NCBI GenBank assembly: GCA_037447655.1
Contig: JBBHKE010000541.1
Location: forward strand, 188,001 to 248,000
Direction: 5' to 3'
DNA from: Zygnema cylindricum
Lineage: Eukaryota > Streptophyta > Zygnematophyceae > Zygnematales > Zygnemataceae
DNA: 60,000 nt
The notes beneath the pieces are model-generated. The model was not told the DNA's origin, did not search any database, and saw only the letters and a list, made by a program, of their open reading frames with translations. Position 1 is the stretch's first letter, and the number at the start of each line of letters is the position of its first letter. The position numbers and the translations under genes are program-made. Shown here one piece after another: positions 32,701 to 44,405 of the stretch.

Positions 32701-33476
32701 AACGTCAATTATATGAACACCGAATATAGCGACGACGTTACGGGAATGTGAATGTGATTTGTGATAGGTGTGTCAGCTGGCTTTAATGTTTAGTATATTT
32801 TAGGTCCTCTAACCCAATATAGTGTTATCAACACTATTTCTTTCTTTACACTAATAATCTTCTTACATCAATGGTGATTCTCGGTATTGTTCGACATACA
32901 TTTTAGTTGTGTTATATTGTTTTGTTCCCGTAGTTTGAAAGTAGTACACATTTGGAAGTTGAGAGTGAAGTGCCAATCTTCCTTGGTTTTCACTGACGAG
33001 TTTTCCGCATAGTCGTCTTTATCAACCATTTTTTCTAAAATAGTGAAACTTATTCTTATTGGTGACGACATGTCAATGACTCAAAGAAATTGCAAAGTAG
33101 AAAGAGTGTACCGTTTTGAAAAGGGTTTTCAATGGATACTCACAGCTTACACTCAACTTTTTATACCTTATGACATTTGTCTCCTTTTCACCTAACTCCC
33201 AATTTAAGGTCTTATGACATTTCTCGCCTTTTCACCTTACCCCCAATTAGAAGTATTCAAAGCCTTGAGGTTGATTTTGATTCCTCCTTCACTTGTTTTC
33301 TCTCTAAAGAGTTGTTAAGACCCTTGGTGATGTAGTCCTCCTGAATATTCGTGGGGGGCATGTTTAGTCAGGTGCGGCATTGCGAACTGTGGTGGCGACT
33401 CTTAAGGAACAATATCATGCTCACAAAGACCTGCTTTCTTTATTTCTCACATTTGTGGTGGTTATTTCCAAGTTCT
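29733..33476. other. Region without recognised genes
   Basis: No convincing coding region on either strand. 31.04-31.64 kb contains loosely repeated motifs of the type GGACRCATAACTCC followed by GTTTCAT. A 93-bp tandem duplication lies at 32.15-32.32 kb and a 9-bp hairpin TATTGTATG/CATACAATA at 32.486-32.508 kb. Open frames here do not resemble known families. Confidence 0.5.
32146..32323. repeat. 93-bp tandem duplication
   Basis: CGTAAGTTGTGTTAYGGGCT and the following sequence occur at 32,146 and 32,239. The minus-strand frame 31,891-32,343 runs through both copies (DLRRSHGKPxTQLT twice, 31 codons apart), but no homologue is recognised. Confidence 0.85.
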
Positions 33477-33951
33477 TGATAGGATCTTACACAAAATCAG
33501 AGTGCAAGACTTACAGCGCAAGCATTCAGATAATTCACACGAGAGAAAACTGTCCACGAAAGCCAATATATTTCACATACATTTTCTCCCATAATAAGTG
33601 TATTTTTCCCTCCCACTAATTTGTAGTATATCGTACACTAGACGTCACGTCACTACTTCAAACTATAAATCAAGACCAAATGTAAAGTGCGCACGAAGCG
33701 CCTACCAAACCAAAAAACGAAACAACATGAAACTGCGTGGTACTACCGTATGTACACACAAAAATCAACTAACAACAAACCTTACACACCAAACAACGTT
33801 TGTACCTGGTCGTCGCAAAACCGAATTTACGCAAGACCAAGAATCTACGAAACAAACTAAGACAAAAACAAGACCACACGTTTGACAACAAAAGACAATC
33901 TAATCGGTCGAAGACTGGCCGCGACAACCGATTACAATATTGATTTTAATA
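33477..33951 (-). repeat. 3' LTR of outer copia
   Basis: 475 bp, collinear with 46,292-46,786: TGATAGGATCTTAC at one end, ATATTGATTTTAATA at the other. Differs from the other LTR by several substitutions and a small indel near the GTACTA repeats, so the insertion is not recent. Confidence 0.88.
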
Positions 33952-33952
33952 A

Positions 33953-33966
33953 TCCCCATCTCAAAA
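33953..33966 (-). other. Polypurine tract of outer copia
   Basis: Minus strand TTTTGAGATGGGGA directly before the 3' LTR. Confidence 0.55.
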
Positions 33967-33972
33967 TTGTAA

Positions 33973-34122
33973 TCATTTGACCAAGCCTAATTTAGGTCTT
34001 CCTCTCAAAAGTACTACATGAGCCGCAACTTTTGTCAGCATATCCGCAGCTTCCTCCAACGTCGTAACGTACAGAAATTCAGCCTCCTTCGCTGTAATAG
34101 GATCTCCTACCTCTCATAAAAT
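33973..34122 (-). pseudogene. Pol C-terminus of outer copia
   Basis: Frame ITAKEAEFLYVTTLEEAADM, LTKVAAHVVLLRGRPK, LGLVK stop. ADMLTK is the conserved ending of copia RNase H/Pol (usually ADILTK). Separated from the remaining RNase H at 41.48 kb by the nested insertions. Confidence 0.75.
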
Positions 34123-34603
34123 CACATTACTACAACCAATTTCAACCACACATTCCACACATTGGAAAAATACACATCCACATTGGAAAGCACTCACATA
34201 AGGATAAACTTTAAATTACAATAAGCTTATGTCCACATAACATTAGCTTGGTCTCTTGCCCTCGTGGCTCAACCCTTCTTTTTAAAGTGTTTTCCACTAC
34301 TCTCCACTCTTAATAATTCCATCTCTTAACTACTAAAACACTACTAAGTTTGTAAGAGATTTCAGTGCCAAAATGTCAATGCTCCAATTTGGTATTACTT
34401 GACCACGACCAAGATCAGTCAGAATTTCCACCAAATTTTCCAAAGGAATATATGTTTACTCTCCTCTTAGACTTCACTATTTATCCATCATCGACCTGGA
34501 CCAGCCAAGCCAGAGTCAACGCTCCGTTGAAGAGGTTTTACCTCGGCCAATCATTGATCAGCAAGGACTCAGACTGACCAATGCAAAAACGTGTGAAATC
34601 TAT
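34123..34603. other. Unassigned insert, left part
   Basis: Not copia coding sequence and not LTR. Together with 41,029-41,475 it separates two adjacent parts of outer-element Pol, so about 0.9 kb was probably inserted there before the inner copia arrived. No termini or genes recognised. Confidence 0.35.
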
Positions 34604-35639
34604 TGCAACTCTGATACCTCCATAAGACCTCAGAGTAGGCAGCTCACACGAAGCCTCTAGAATAACCCTGACCCCTTTGTGTTTCAGCAAGAATAATTGC
34701 CACCCTTGCCGAAAAAAACTCTAACCACCCTTACCTTTGTAAAGGCAAGACTCCCGTGAGTGGATAGCAAAAAGAATCTTTGAATTTGCTCCCCTGAGCA
34801 GTAAGTTATGAAGGGTCAAAGTTGACCTTTTTGTACAGCAGCTCTCTGGGAGAGAAGGTCCAGTCTATCAAATTTTTCTAAGTCCTATCTCTCTCTAAAA
34901 CTCTATCTACTGAAGAACGGCACCAATCATAATAGTGTATCTTACATAAAGGTACACGTGCCGTTGTACTTTATGTACGGCCATTGTACGACATGGCCAA
35001 AAGTCGACACATGTCATTTTTGGATTCGTTCTTGGAATCCATGGAGATGTCGTAATCCAATGTGATTGTGCCACGTGGCGAATGATGTGACGTCGACCGC
35101 AAACCGCCAAAAACCTATTGCGTGATCTCGGCATGCTTCGTGGCTGTCCGATCAAGCCAGATTACAATCGTGGTCGTCATAAATACTTGCGCACTATTTG
35201 TTTCGCCTTTGAAACAAAATGCGCGGTATCCGTTTCAGATGTGCCGTACGCCGTACATTACAAACTGTATCTATGTCTAAATATCCCGTTGAATGAAGAT
35301 AGCCAATTTGTCAACATTTAAATAATTATCATACGCTATATCATACATCTCTGGTTTAGACTAGTTGGCTAAGGCTACCGGCTACTAGCTACTTTGACGG
35401 ACGGTAGGTACCCGGTTCAAATCATGGGCCCGTCAAATCTATTTTGGTAAAATCTACTAAACTAATATATATCCCCATCGGGATATCATAGGCGGCCATG
35501 GCTCTATCTCCCTCTCCAACTTTCAGTGACTACGACAAGTGTGGGAGGTGGAGAGAGGAGTTAGAAGCAAACTGCCTTTGCTTCTTTTTCTGCATTTTAC
35601 AAAACCTAGAAAATACTAAAATAACCTTTAATTTCTACA
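34604..35639 (-). repeat. 3' LTR of inner copia
   Basis: 1036 bp, TGCAACTCTGATACC to TTTCTACA on the plus strand. Contains CACGTG near 35,072 and tRNA-like A- and B-box sequence at 35,362-35,432. Confidence 0.9.
35362..35432 (+). other. tRNA-like segment in LTR
   Basis: A-box-like TAGTTGGCTAAGGCTACCGG (35,362-35,381) and B-box-like GGTTCAAATC (35,414-35,423). CTACCG and CGGTAG can pair between them. It is opposite in direction to the element. No complete cloverleaf, so a relic or internal Pol III-like promoter, not a working tRNA. Confidence 0.4.
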
Positions 35640-35650
35640 CTCCCCTTATT
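35640..35650 (-). other. Polypurine tract of inner copia
   Basis: Minus strand AATAAGGGGAG immediately before the 3' LTR; the same sequence precedes the LTR at 58,193-59,259. Confidence 0.7.
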
Positions 35651-35652
35651 TT

Positions 35653-36687
35653 CTAGTCACTCTTTATTTTAAGACCACACTTATCTCGGCAAAAAATTAG
35701 TTTAGGGGAAGGAAAAGGTTTGGTCATCATATCTGCTACTATTTCACTATGTGGTTTATACTCCAACTTGATTATCTTGTTTTCTACTTTCTCCCTAAGA
35801 AAGCTAAGTCTGATTTCCATGTGTTTGGCTTTAAAGAGATGTTTAGGATTGGCAGAAATGGCAATGACAGCCTGATTATCACAAAACACTTTTTGGACAC
35901 CACTCTTAAGATGACCAAGCTCACCAAGTAAAGACTTGACCCACATTAATTCTTTTACAGCAGAGCAAGAAGCCATGTACTCAGCCTCCATGGTGGACTG
36001 AGCAATGACCTTTTGTTGCTTATTGCTCTAGCAGCAAGCCCCATCACCCACATAAAATACATATCAAGATGTGCATCTCCTTATACGAGCATCCCCATAG
36101 CTGGCATCACTCCAAGTGGTGATGCCATTATTGTTCCCAACTAAATGCAGCCATAGATCCCTAGTTCCTATGAGATATCTAAGGACTCTCTTAGCTGCCT
36201 CCCAATCTTTCTTAGTGGGAGCATTCAGGCTCCTACTTAGTACTCCTACAGCTGCGGCTATGTCCAGACGGGTACAATTCATGAAATATATTAGGCTGTC
36301 CACTACTTGTCTATAAGGGATGGTCTGCATAAATCTATTCTCTTCCGAGCCTACCTCATCATCTAAGATAATAACTCCCTTTTCATCACTCCCCTCACTT
36401 CCCTTCTTTAATTCCATAGGAGTGGTACAACTATTAGCCTTGTCCATTTGGAAATTTTCTAACATGTTTCCAATGGCCTCTTTTTGAGTTAATCTTATTA
36501 TGTTTCTATCTCTGTCTCTCTCTACTTGAATTCCCAAAATATACCTTGCTTCTCCCATATCCTTCATCTCAAATCTTCCTTTTAAATCATTCTTCAACTT
36601 ATTTATTTTATCCATAGATTTACTTAAAACATGCAAATCATCAACATAAATTGCAATAAAAATAATTCCTTCCTCATCTTCAAACAA
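35653..36687 (-). pseudogene. RT end and RNase H of inner copia
   Basis: Begins with AIYVDDLHVLSKS, so the RT catalytic YVDD is intact. Then QTIPYRQVVDSLIYFMNCTR, RPDIAAAVG-like segment, QSTMEAEYMA, KELMWV, DNQAVIAIS, KHMEIRLSFLREKV and ADMMTKPFPSPKL, the standard copia RNase H series. Stops interrupt it near 36,070 (TGA) and near 36,030 (TAG for Trp in the GACCWSNKQQ position). Confidence 0.85.
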
Positions 36688-36717
36688 ATAAATTGAACGA
36701 TCTGAGCTGATCCGAAT

Positions 36718-37449
36718 TTATCCCAAACCTGTAAGAAACTCATCGAGCTTCTTGTTCCATTGCCGAGGTGCCTGTTTTAGCCCATACAAAGATTTGATCA
36801 ATCGACATACCTTCCTTTCCTCCCCTTGCTCCACAAATCCTTCGGGTTGTCGCATAAATATTTCCTCCTCCAACTCTCCATGTAGGAAGGTTGTCTTAAT
36901 GTCCATCTGATGCACTTCCATGTCTTTTGCTGCCGCCAAACTAAGAAGTATCCGAACCGAAGGAAACCTGACGACCGGAGCAAAAGTCTCCTCGTAGTTA
37001 ATTCCCTCTTTCTGGGTAAATCCCTTCGCCACTAACCAAGCCTTGTAGCGCTCAATGGTGTTATCCGGGTTGAGTTTCAGCTTAAATACCCTCTTACACC
37101 CAATTGGCTTTCTGTGAGCAGGACAATCCACCAATTCCCATGTGTTGGCCGCCATAATTGAGGCCATCTCCTCAATAATGGTTGTCTTCCACCGGTTTCT
37201 TTCAGGACAAGTCATTGCCTCATTATAAGTTTGAGGTTCATCGGGGTGAGATAGTTTGGTTACCTTATTGTTAACTTGTCTCTCTTGTAGTCTTTTGCTG
37301 CTTCTTCTTCCTCCCTCAAACTTGGTTGCCGAAATAGATGGCTCTCTTGGATTCTTCCGACCAGTTTCTACTTCTCCCCTATCCCTTGATTCCGGTTCGA
37401 TTTCCACCACGTCTTCCGCTTCCGTTGGAGTTAATACTGAGGGTTCCAC
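36718..37449 (-). pseudogene. Reverse transcriptase of inner copia
   Basis: ANTWELVDCP, YKAWLVAKGFTQKEGINYEE, FAPVVRFPSVR, HQMDIKTTFLHGELEEEIFM, SLYGLKQAPRQWNKK: typical copia RT fingers/palm. Ends at a TAA in LTGLG-stop-IRI, where the related element at 56.9 kb has Tyr. The N-terminal part is the acidic integrase-RT spacer. Confidence 0.88.
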
Positions 37450-37872
37450 ATTTGGGTCTTTCTCGATCTGATCCGTACCTTCAAGATCATCATCTTCTTG
37501 AAATCTTGGATCGTTAGGAAGCTCAAAGTCATCAGAATTATCAAACTCAAATCTGATTTTGACTGTCTTTGTATGCTTAAAGGGATCTATAGATTTTCAT
37601 TCATCCATAACCACTAGATGCTTCACTAGGATAATATCCTCTCTTTTGAGATCATAGACTCTATATCCTTTTACATCTTCATCATATCCTAGTAGATATC
37701 CTGGTTTTCCTTTTCAATCTAACTTCTAGTTTGACCGATCTGTGTCTAAACTGAACTCTTGACTACCAAAAACCTTTAAGTGTGAAACATCTGGTTTTCG
37801 GCGTGTCGATCTCTCATAGGGTGTTTTGCCTTTTACTGTAGAAGTAAGAACTCTATTTTTGAGATAATTTGC

Positions 37873-38336
37873 TCAGTTCATTGCTTCAGCCCAAAACTTC
37901 TTTCTTATCTTCTTATCTGACAGCATACTCCTAGCACTATCACTTAGTGTTCTATTAAATCTTTCAGCTACACCGTTCAACTCAAGATTTTTATGAACTG
38001 TCTTTTGGTGTTGCACTCCATCTTCTCTCAGAAAATCCTTAAACTGGTTAGAGGTATACTCTCCACCATTGTCACTCTTTACTCTCTTGATTGAGGTTTC
38101 ATGGAGTTTTTCACTCCATGCTTTATATTGTTTAAAACATTCTTGAGCCTCTAACTTATTTTTCAAAAAATACACCCAGGAAACCGAGACCAATCATCGG
38201 TGATAGTTATCATAAATCTCTTTCCCCCGGGTGATGGCACTCTGGGTGGCCCCCAAATATCTGTGTGTATTAAATCTATAATCTTTTCTCCCATATAGGT
38301 GGCAGTTTTTGGGAAGGGTAACCTGTGTGCTTTACC
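37873..38336 (-). pseudogene. Integrase core of inner copia
   Basis: DDE residues are visible: LIHTDIWGP near 38,285, KSDNGGEY near 38,075, and GVAERFNRTL near 37,970. A frame change near 38,195 and stops at both ends break it. GKAHRLPF precedes the core, following the CSGC end of the HHCC zinc finger. Confidence 0.82.
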
Positions 38337-38948
38337 TTAAGCACATCCACTACAATCAGTTAGATTCTCACCTTCACCGAACTGATTCTCTTCCACTACT
38401 CCCATCTTTTTCATTTCTCTTAACTTATCTAGATTCACTTGCCCAAGCCTCTTATGCCACAACATTATATCATGAACACCAACATAATAAATTTTCTTCT
38501 TTTCATTGCTTAAAATCAGCCTAAACATCCCTTGGCTACCTTTTTCAGCAGTGAAATAAACTTCCTCCTCCAAACTAGCAGTAAAGACTCCTTTTTTAGT
38601 GCTAGTATCAAAACCCTTATCATCTAATACAGACGTAGAGATGAGGTTTTTTTTCAACTCTAGAATAAACAATACATCGGAGAATGTAACTATAGATGTC
38701 TTTCCTTCTACTAACACTTTTAGATCTACCGATCCTACAAGAGTAGTAGTGACTATCCTCCCATCCCCGTACTCTATCTCTACGGTGGGAATCTTTCTTA
38801 TCTTAGTGAACAGGTGCTTATCTTTACACATGTGCATGATTGCACCTGAATCTACAATCCAGCCTTCTTCACCTTTCAATCCACCGAAAGCACATTTCTG
38901 CTTTCGTGGAATTTCGACCTCGTTTTTCGCTACCAACTCCTTATCCAA
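38337..38948 (-). pseudogene. Protease and GAG-pre-integrase of inner copia
   Basis: GWIVDSGAIMHM carries an intact aspartic protease DSG. LKKNLISTSVLDDKG is the usual protease C-terminal stretch (NL.SV..L). HDIMLWHKRLGQVNLDKLRE and CSGC are the HHCC GAG-pre-integrase zinc finger. Confidence 0.85.
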
Positions 38949-39073
38949 TAGGAGTTTATCGCCCTCGTCTTCGGATTCCGCCTCATGTACCTATGTCACA
39001 AGGGCCTTTTTCTTTCCGCTCGAGGATCCACCGGTCTGCCCCTCCTTTAACCGCAGCTCGGTTAACTTAGTGC

Positions 39074-39971
39074 ATTCAGCCATATAGTGCCCTAGTTTCT
39101 TACAAAAATGGCACAAACCCTTGGGAGTCCTTCGTCCAAACTCCTTGGTCTGATTTTTTTGCCCCTCCCGTCGATAATTTCCAGCCTATTTTTTTTTGGA
39201 ATCATTGTTTCTCCAATCGGTCCCAGCTGCCAAAGCTTGCCCACTCTTTCCTCCCCTTCGGATCTCAATTGTATTCTCTCGAACGAAAAAAATCCCTACC
39301 ACTGAATTCCAAATCCACCTTGAGTCCGCCAAGTCGTGCACACGGTTGACTATATTCTCAAACTCATCGGGTAACTTCATCGGTAAATAGTTAACCTTTT
39401 CCTTTTCACTAAATACTTTTCCAGCACTTTCTAGTTCCATGAAAAGTGTAGCAAGCTCATTGCAAAAATCCAACATCTTTCCCCCTTTGTATACATACTC
39501 CTTAATTTTCCGATTAGCCAACTGTTGTTGCTGAATCGTACCACTTCGGTACATCTCTATGAGAGCCACCCAAAGATCGGATGCCCTCTCTACCCGCAAA
39601 TGGGGAGATGCAAGCCCTTGAGTAAGATGGCGGAGGATAAAGTGCTTAGCCGCCATATTGTTGTAGTCCAAGGTATTGATATCATTCTCCTCGTTTCTCG
39701 GAATAGGTGACATGAATGTCGAACCGGTTGCTATTGGTGTGATAGTCTCCTTCTCCTTTCCTTTGTCCACCATCTCTCCTTCCTTTATATCCTCTGTTGA
39801 AGATAGATCTGCATCTCTAGTGAATCTACCTCCTTTAAACCCTGGAGGTATCCCAAGACTAGATGAACGACTCACCTGTCCACTCACTATTCCCCAAAAC
39901 TATTTCTCACATAGAGCTCCTCTCATCAAACTTTCCCAGTATATGAAGCTAGCTCCATTGAATATGGGCAC
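39074..39971 (-). pseudogene. Gag of inner copia with one zinc knuckle
   Basis: N-terminal part FNGASFIYWESLMRG has the copia Gag start pattern, then a TAG, then an open stretch 39,887-39,186 with LWVALIEMYRSGTIQQQQLA and KMLDFCNELATLF. After another TAG near 39,190 comes CHFCKKLGHYMAEC (CX2CX4HX4C) near 39,075-39,115. Confidence 0.82.
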
Positions 39972-39977
39972 CCTAGA

Positions 39978-39993
39978 TGGTGGGCCCATAACC
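39978..39993 (-). other. Primer binding site of inner copia (half-tRNA type)
   Basis: Plus strand TGGTGGGCCCATAACC, directly abutting the LTR. This equals the anticodon arm of plant initiator tRNA-Met as I recall it, ending at about tRNA position 40. It implies priming by a tRNA-Met fragment cut in the anticodon region, as known for Drosophila copia, yeast Ty5 and Volvox Osser. Confidence 0.7.
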
Positions 39994-41028
39994 TGCAGCT
40001 CTGAGACCTCCATAGGACCTCAGAGTAGGCAGCTCACACGAAGCCTCTAGGATAACCTTGACCCCTTTATGTTTCAGCAAGAATAACTGCCACCCTTGCA
40101 AACAAAAACTCTGACCACCTTTACCCTTGTAAAGGCAAGACTCCCGTGAGTCAATAGCAAAAAAAATCTCTGAATTTGCTCTCCTGAGCAGTAAGTTATG
40201 AAAGGTCAAAGTTGACCTTTTTGAACAGCAGCTCTCTGGGGGAGAAGGTCCAGTCTATCAAATTTTTCTAAGTCCTATCTCTCTCTAAAACTCTATTTAC
40301 TGAAGTACGACACCAATTATAATAGTGTATCGTACATAAAGGTACACGTGCCGTTGTACTTTATGTACGGCCATTGTACGACATGGCCAAAAGTCGACAC
40401 ATGTCATTTTTGGATTCATTCTTGGAATCCATGGAGATGCCGTAATCCAATGTGATTGTGCCCCGTGGCGAATGATGTGACGTTGACTGCAAACCGCCAA
40501 AAACCTATTGCGTAATCTCGGCATGCTTCGTGGCTGTCTGATCAAGCCAGATTACAATCGTGGCCGTCATAAATACTTGCGCACTATTTGTTTCGCCTTT
40601 GAAACAAAATGTGCGATATCCGTTTCGGATGTGTCGTACGCCGTACATTACAAACTGTATCTATGTTTAAATATCCCTTTGAATGAAAATAGCCGATGTG
40701 TAAACATTTAAATAATTATCATACGCTATATCATACATCTCTGGTTTAGACTAGTTGGCTAAGGCTACCGACTACTAGTTACTTTGACGGACGTTAGGTA
40801 CCCGGTACAAATCATGGGCCCGTCAAATCTATTTTGGTAAAATCTACTAACCTAATATATATCCCCGTCAGGATAGCATAGGCGGCCATGGCCCTATCTC
40901 CCTCTCCAACTTTCAGTGACTACGACAAGTGTGGGAGCTAGAGAGAGGAGTTAGAGGCAAACTGCCTCTGCTTCTTTTCTGCATTTAACAAAACCTAGAA
41001 AATACTAAAATAACCTTTAATTTCTACA
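39994..41028 (-). repeat. 5' LTR of inner copia
   Basis: 1035 bp, collinear with 34,604-35,639 with scattered substitutions. The G-box-like core is CCCGTG here in place of CACGTG. Confidence 0.9.
40751..40822 (+). other. tRNA-like segment in LTR
   Basis: Same as in the other LTR: CTAGTTGGCTAAGGCTACCG, then GGTACAAATC in place of GGTTCAAATC. Confidence 0.38.
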
Positions 41029-41475
41029 TCTCTTACTAACTACGTAGCATTTCTAACTTATCAAACGCTACGTTTCACTACGTAACATTTACGTGCAAAA
41101 GTGCACGCCAAACGAAACGCGACTTCGCACGAACGTGCGTCGCAAATTTCGCACGTGAAAGTATCTACGAAATTCCATAAAGTGAAAGTGACGTTTCGTA
41201 CTAAAAATTGTACGAAACGAACCATGTGCGTACCAAACAAAATATTGATTTCGTTTGGTACTTTATAAACGTACGCCTTTAATTCCGTGGCTAGTTTGAC
41301 CTTTAAGTCGTAACAATGAACACCCACTCGTTATTTTGACCTTGCGTTGTCGCCTGAATACAACAATTGCTTTATCTTTAAAAATATAACTCCAAATCGT
41401 GCGATTCTTTCGCGGACGTCTATCAAATTCAAACCTCTATTTTCTTAACATTTAAATACCCATTTACGAACACTT
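41029..41475. other. Unassigned insert, right part
   Basis: Sequence with many ACGT and TACGAAA words, no copia coding similarity. See 34,123-34,603. Confidence 0.3.
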
Positions 41476-42174
41476 TCAATCCGCTTTTATAGTTACATTC
41501 GTGGCAACCAAATCACGTATAAAGTGCCATTGAATCGTGATATGTTTTGTCCTTTTGTGAAAGACAAGATTCTTCACCAACGCCATCAAACTCATACTGT
41601 CAGAAAATAATTTCATACAGCCAATAGAAATCCCCAATTCTCCAAGTAACTCCTTGATCCAAATTGACGCTTTAGATGTGTGACACGTTGCCATATACTC
41701 TGCTTCGGTCGAACATAATGCGACAGTTGGTTAGAGTCGCGACCTCCAAGAAATTGTCGCGCCACCAAAAACAAAAGTATATCCAGGCATTGACTTTCGT
41801 GTGTCAAAATCTCAACCCCAATATGCGTCACAATATCACATGCACTCTAAAGATGTCCATTCTGATCGAAATAATAAACCAATCTTGACAGTACCTACAT
41901 GGTAACGAAATATCCTCTTCACAGCCTCCCAATGAATCTTTTTAGGAGCCTGACAAAATCGGCTCACGACAGAAACTGCGGCTGAAATATCTGGTCGCTT
42001 GGCCACACTTAAAAACATTAAACTTACAACGACCTTACGATAGGGCACGTGGATAGTTTCCTCCTTCTCAAATTTGCGATATTGAAGTTTGGAATCTAGT
42101 GATGTCAAAACCGGCTTAGAATCCAACATTTCAAATTTTGTTACTACTTTTTTACAATATTGTGCTTGCGACAA
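41476..42174 (-). pseudogene. RNase H region of outer copia
   Basis: LSQAQYCKKVVTKFEM, HVPYRKVVVSLMFLSVAKRP, DISAAVSVVSRFCQAP, then with frame changes MATCHTSKASIWIKELLGEL and HFIRDLVATN. Pattern and order fit copia RNase H; AEYMA is partly mutated. Confidence 0.8.
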
Positions 42175-42269
42175 TTTAATATCTCAATTATAGTACCTCA
42201 AAACTTCCACTTTAAGAATATATCGTACGTCCCCAAGTGTAGACGCAAGTACTGCTTCAATTCCGCGAT

Positions 42270-42884
42270 TCACCTCAACTTGTCACACATCATCAATAAA
42301 TCATCCACGTAGATATAAAATATGATTTGATCCTCCCCCTCACCTATTATGTAAACTCCAAAGTCTGAAACTGTTCGTACAAATCCAAATTCGGTTAGGA
42401 CCTTGTGTAATCTCAAATACCAAGTCCGCGGTTCCTGTTTTAGTCTGTACAAGGACTTTCGCAGCCGCCATACCTTCCCCTCCTTCGACACTACTCCTTC
42501 TAGAACTTTCATATAAACCTCCTCCTCTAAGTCACCATTTAAGAACGCCGTCTCTACGTCCATTTGGTGAATGTGCATCTTGCCGGCAGCGGCAACAGCA
42601 ATAATCATCCTCAATGAATCAAACTTAACTACTGGTGGATATGTCTCTGTATAACCTATTCCCTCCCTTTTTTGAAAGCCCTTGCAAACTAACCGAGCCT
42701 TATGTTTTACTACTTCCCCCGATGCACCAGTTTTGGTTTTAAAAATCCATTTTGCATCAATAGCCTTTTTACCCTCTGGTAGGCTTACCTTCTCAAAAGT
42801 ACGGTTGTCAATAATTGATTGAAGTTTTCTTTCCCAAGCCGGTTTCCAATGCTTCTCCCAATCGCATGATTTTCGTGCTTCCAT
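42270..42884 (-). pseudogene. Reverse transcriptase of outer copia
   Basis: IDAKWIFKTKTGASGEVVKH, KARLVCKGFQKREGIGYTET, HQMDVETAFLNGDLEEEVYM, SLYRLKQEPRTW and IYVDDLL. Catalytic YVDD present. Open over 204 codons. Same family as the plus-strand fragment at 1-650. Confidence 0.88.
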
Positions 42885-42926
42885 ATACGATTGCGGATCG
42901 CTTGGCTTGTTTTTACATAATGATTG

Positions 42927-43409
42927 CTATAAAAGAAAATCATCCTCCCTCTCCGCGGAGCTAAAATAATACAAATTTTCCACATTTCCCGTAACATCAA
43001 AAGAAAGACGAGCCGGTTTCTTTCCCCTCTTTTCACGCATACTCCTCCTCGACTTGAATTCTTTCTCCTCCCTCGCCGGTTCCTCCTCAATAATATTTGG
43101 ATCACTTGATTTAGAAGACAGTGATTTCCTCATGTCCGAAGACATTCGGGAATTTTTGCTTCGTGAATCCCCACCAATGTTACCAAAATTTACATTCTTC
43201 ACAATTTTACCTTTCCCCCACTTAACATTGGAGGTGGATTTCGGATCAATTTCCGAATCCGAACCCTCAACGTCATTAACGTCACCAATATCAAATTCCT
43301 CATGAAAATCAAGATTAGAGTGACGCGTAGCCGATCGAGATTGTGGATAATAAATCCTCGTGAAAATCCACATTCTTTGATTCCTCAATGATATTTCGAA
43401 TCGGGTCAT
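42927..43409 (-). pseudogene. Integrase-RT spacer of outer copia
   Basis: Acidic and Ser-rich spacer (DEFDIGDVNDVEGSDSEID-like region, then EEEPAREEKEFKSRRSMREK) between integrase and RT, as usual in copia Pol. In a different frame from its neighbours. Confidence 0.6.
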
Positions 43410-43430
43410 AAACTCGATAAAGACTCCCTT

Positions 43431-44321
43431 TCAAACTATATCCAACGAAATAACCACTCCAACTCCTGGATGCAAACTTACCCTTTCTCTTTTGTGCTTG
43501 AATATAAACCGATGCACGGCAACCCCAAATCCGAATGTGGTGAAGAGTAGGTTTTCGTCAATTCCACAATTCGTATGGATTTTTATCACCCGAAATCGAT
43601 GAAATCCTCCATTGCAAATATAATTCGCCGTCAAAATCGCATCGCCCCATAAATGAAAACCCCTCCCAGATCCGTGTAATATGGATCGTACCATCTCTTG
43701 CAGATTGCAGTTCTTTCTCTCCGCAATACCATTTGATTCCGATGAGTAGGATGTGGTATATTGGTGAGAAATTCCCCACTCTTTATAATATGGATCAAAT
43801 GCAAGAAATTCCCCTCCATTATCCGATCTAATAGGTTTTAACTTTCTCTCACATTGCCTTTTGGCAAACACATGCCACTTTTGAAAACGTAAAAATGCTT
43901 CGAATTTGTGTTTTAGTAATATTACCAATGTGAAGCGAGAGAAGTCCTCCACCACCACCATAATATATTTGTTTCCACCAATTGTCTCCGGTTTAACTTC
44001 CTCACATAAATCAATATGCACAAGATCATGCGAATGGTTAGATCTATGCGTTGGATCCTTGATCGGATTCGACTTTCGGATTTGTCTCCCCTTACTACAT
44101 CCCTCGCACCCGTTAATTTTCTCTCCCGACGCCAAGTCTAATCCCCTTACACTCCCATTTTTAATCATCCGTCGTAAACTCGCCTCGAATGTGTGACACA
44201 TCCGGTGGTGCCACAAAGTTAAATCGCCTTTTAATTTTGAGATTTGCGAAATAATATTGGCGGAATTTGGGGGGGATTTAGGCCGACGCCATATTAAACG
44301 ACTGTGCATAAATTGCGTCAC
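43431..44321 (-). pseudogene. GAG-pre-integrase and integrase of outer copia
   Basis: WHHRMCHTFEASLRRM and CEGCSKGRQ form the HHCC finger. HDLVHIDLCEEV, IRSDNGGEFLAF and SESNGIAERKN supply the D, D and E residues. 296 codons open, the best-kept part of this element. Confidence 0.88.
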
Positions 44322-44405
44322 TTCACCTTCGCCTATTTGTACACCATCCGGTCGTACAATTTTTATTGTGGAGTCTCCGTACGTAAGGACGCTCCAGCCC
44401 GCTTG

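Larger units (their letters stand above)
34604..41028 (-). mobile_element. Inner Ty1/copia retrotransposon
   Basis: Two closely similar LTRs (34,604-35,639 and 39,994-41,028) flank Gag, zinc knuckle, protease, integrase, RT and RNase H on the minus strand. Flanking 5-mers TCTAT (34,599-34,603) and TCTCT (41,029-41,033) fit a target duplication with one mismatch. Most catalytic motifs are intact, but at least nine in-frame stops are present; several fit TGG to TAG transitions. It inserted inside the outer element, so it is younger. Confidence 0.9.

Noticed and set aside
36064-38948. In-frame TAG/TAA codons in the inner copia as evidence of a reassigned genetic code (stop to Gln, known in some green algae)
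   Set aside because: Stops are a mix of TAA, TAG and TGA, several stand at Trp or Gly positions (TGG to TAG, GGA to TGA), and the modular gene exons have none; mutation of dead elements explains them.
41061-41327. 88-codon minus-strand frame between the two copias
   Set aside because: Lies in the unassigned insert, no conserved motif; frames of this size are expected by chance here.
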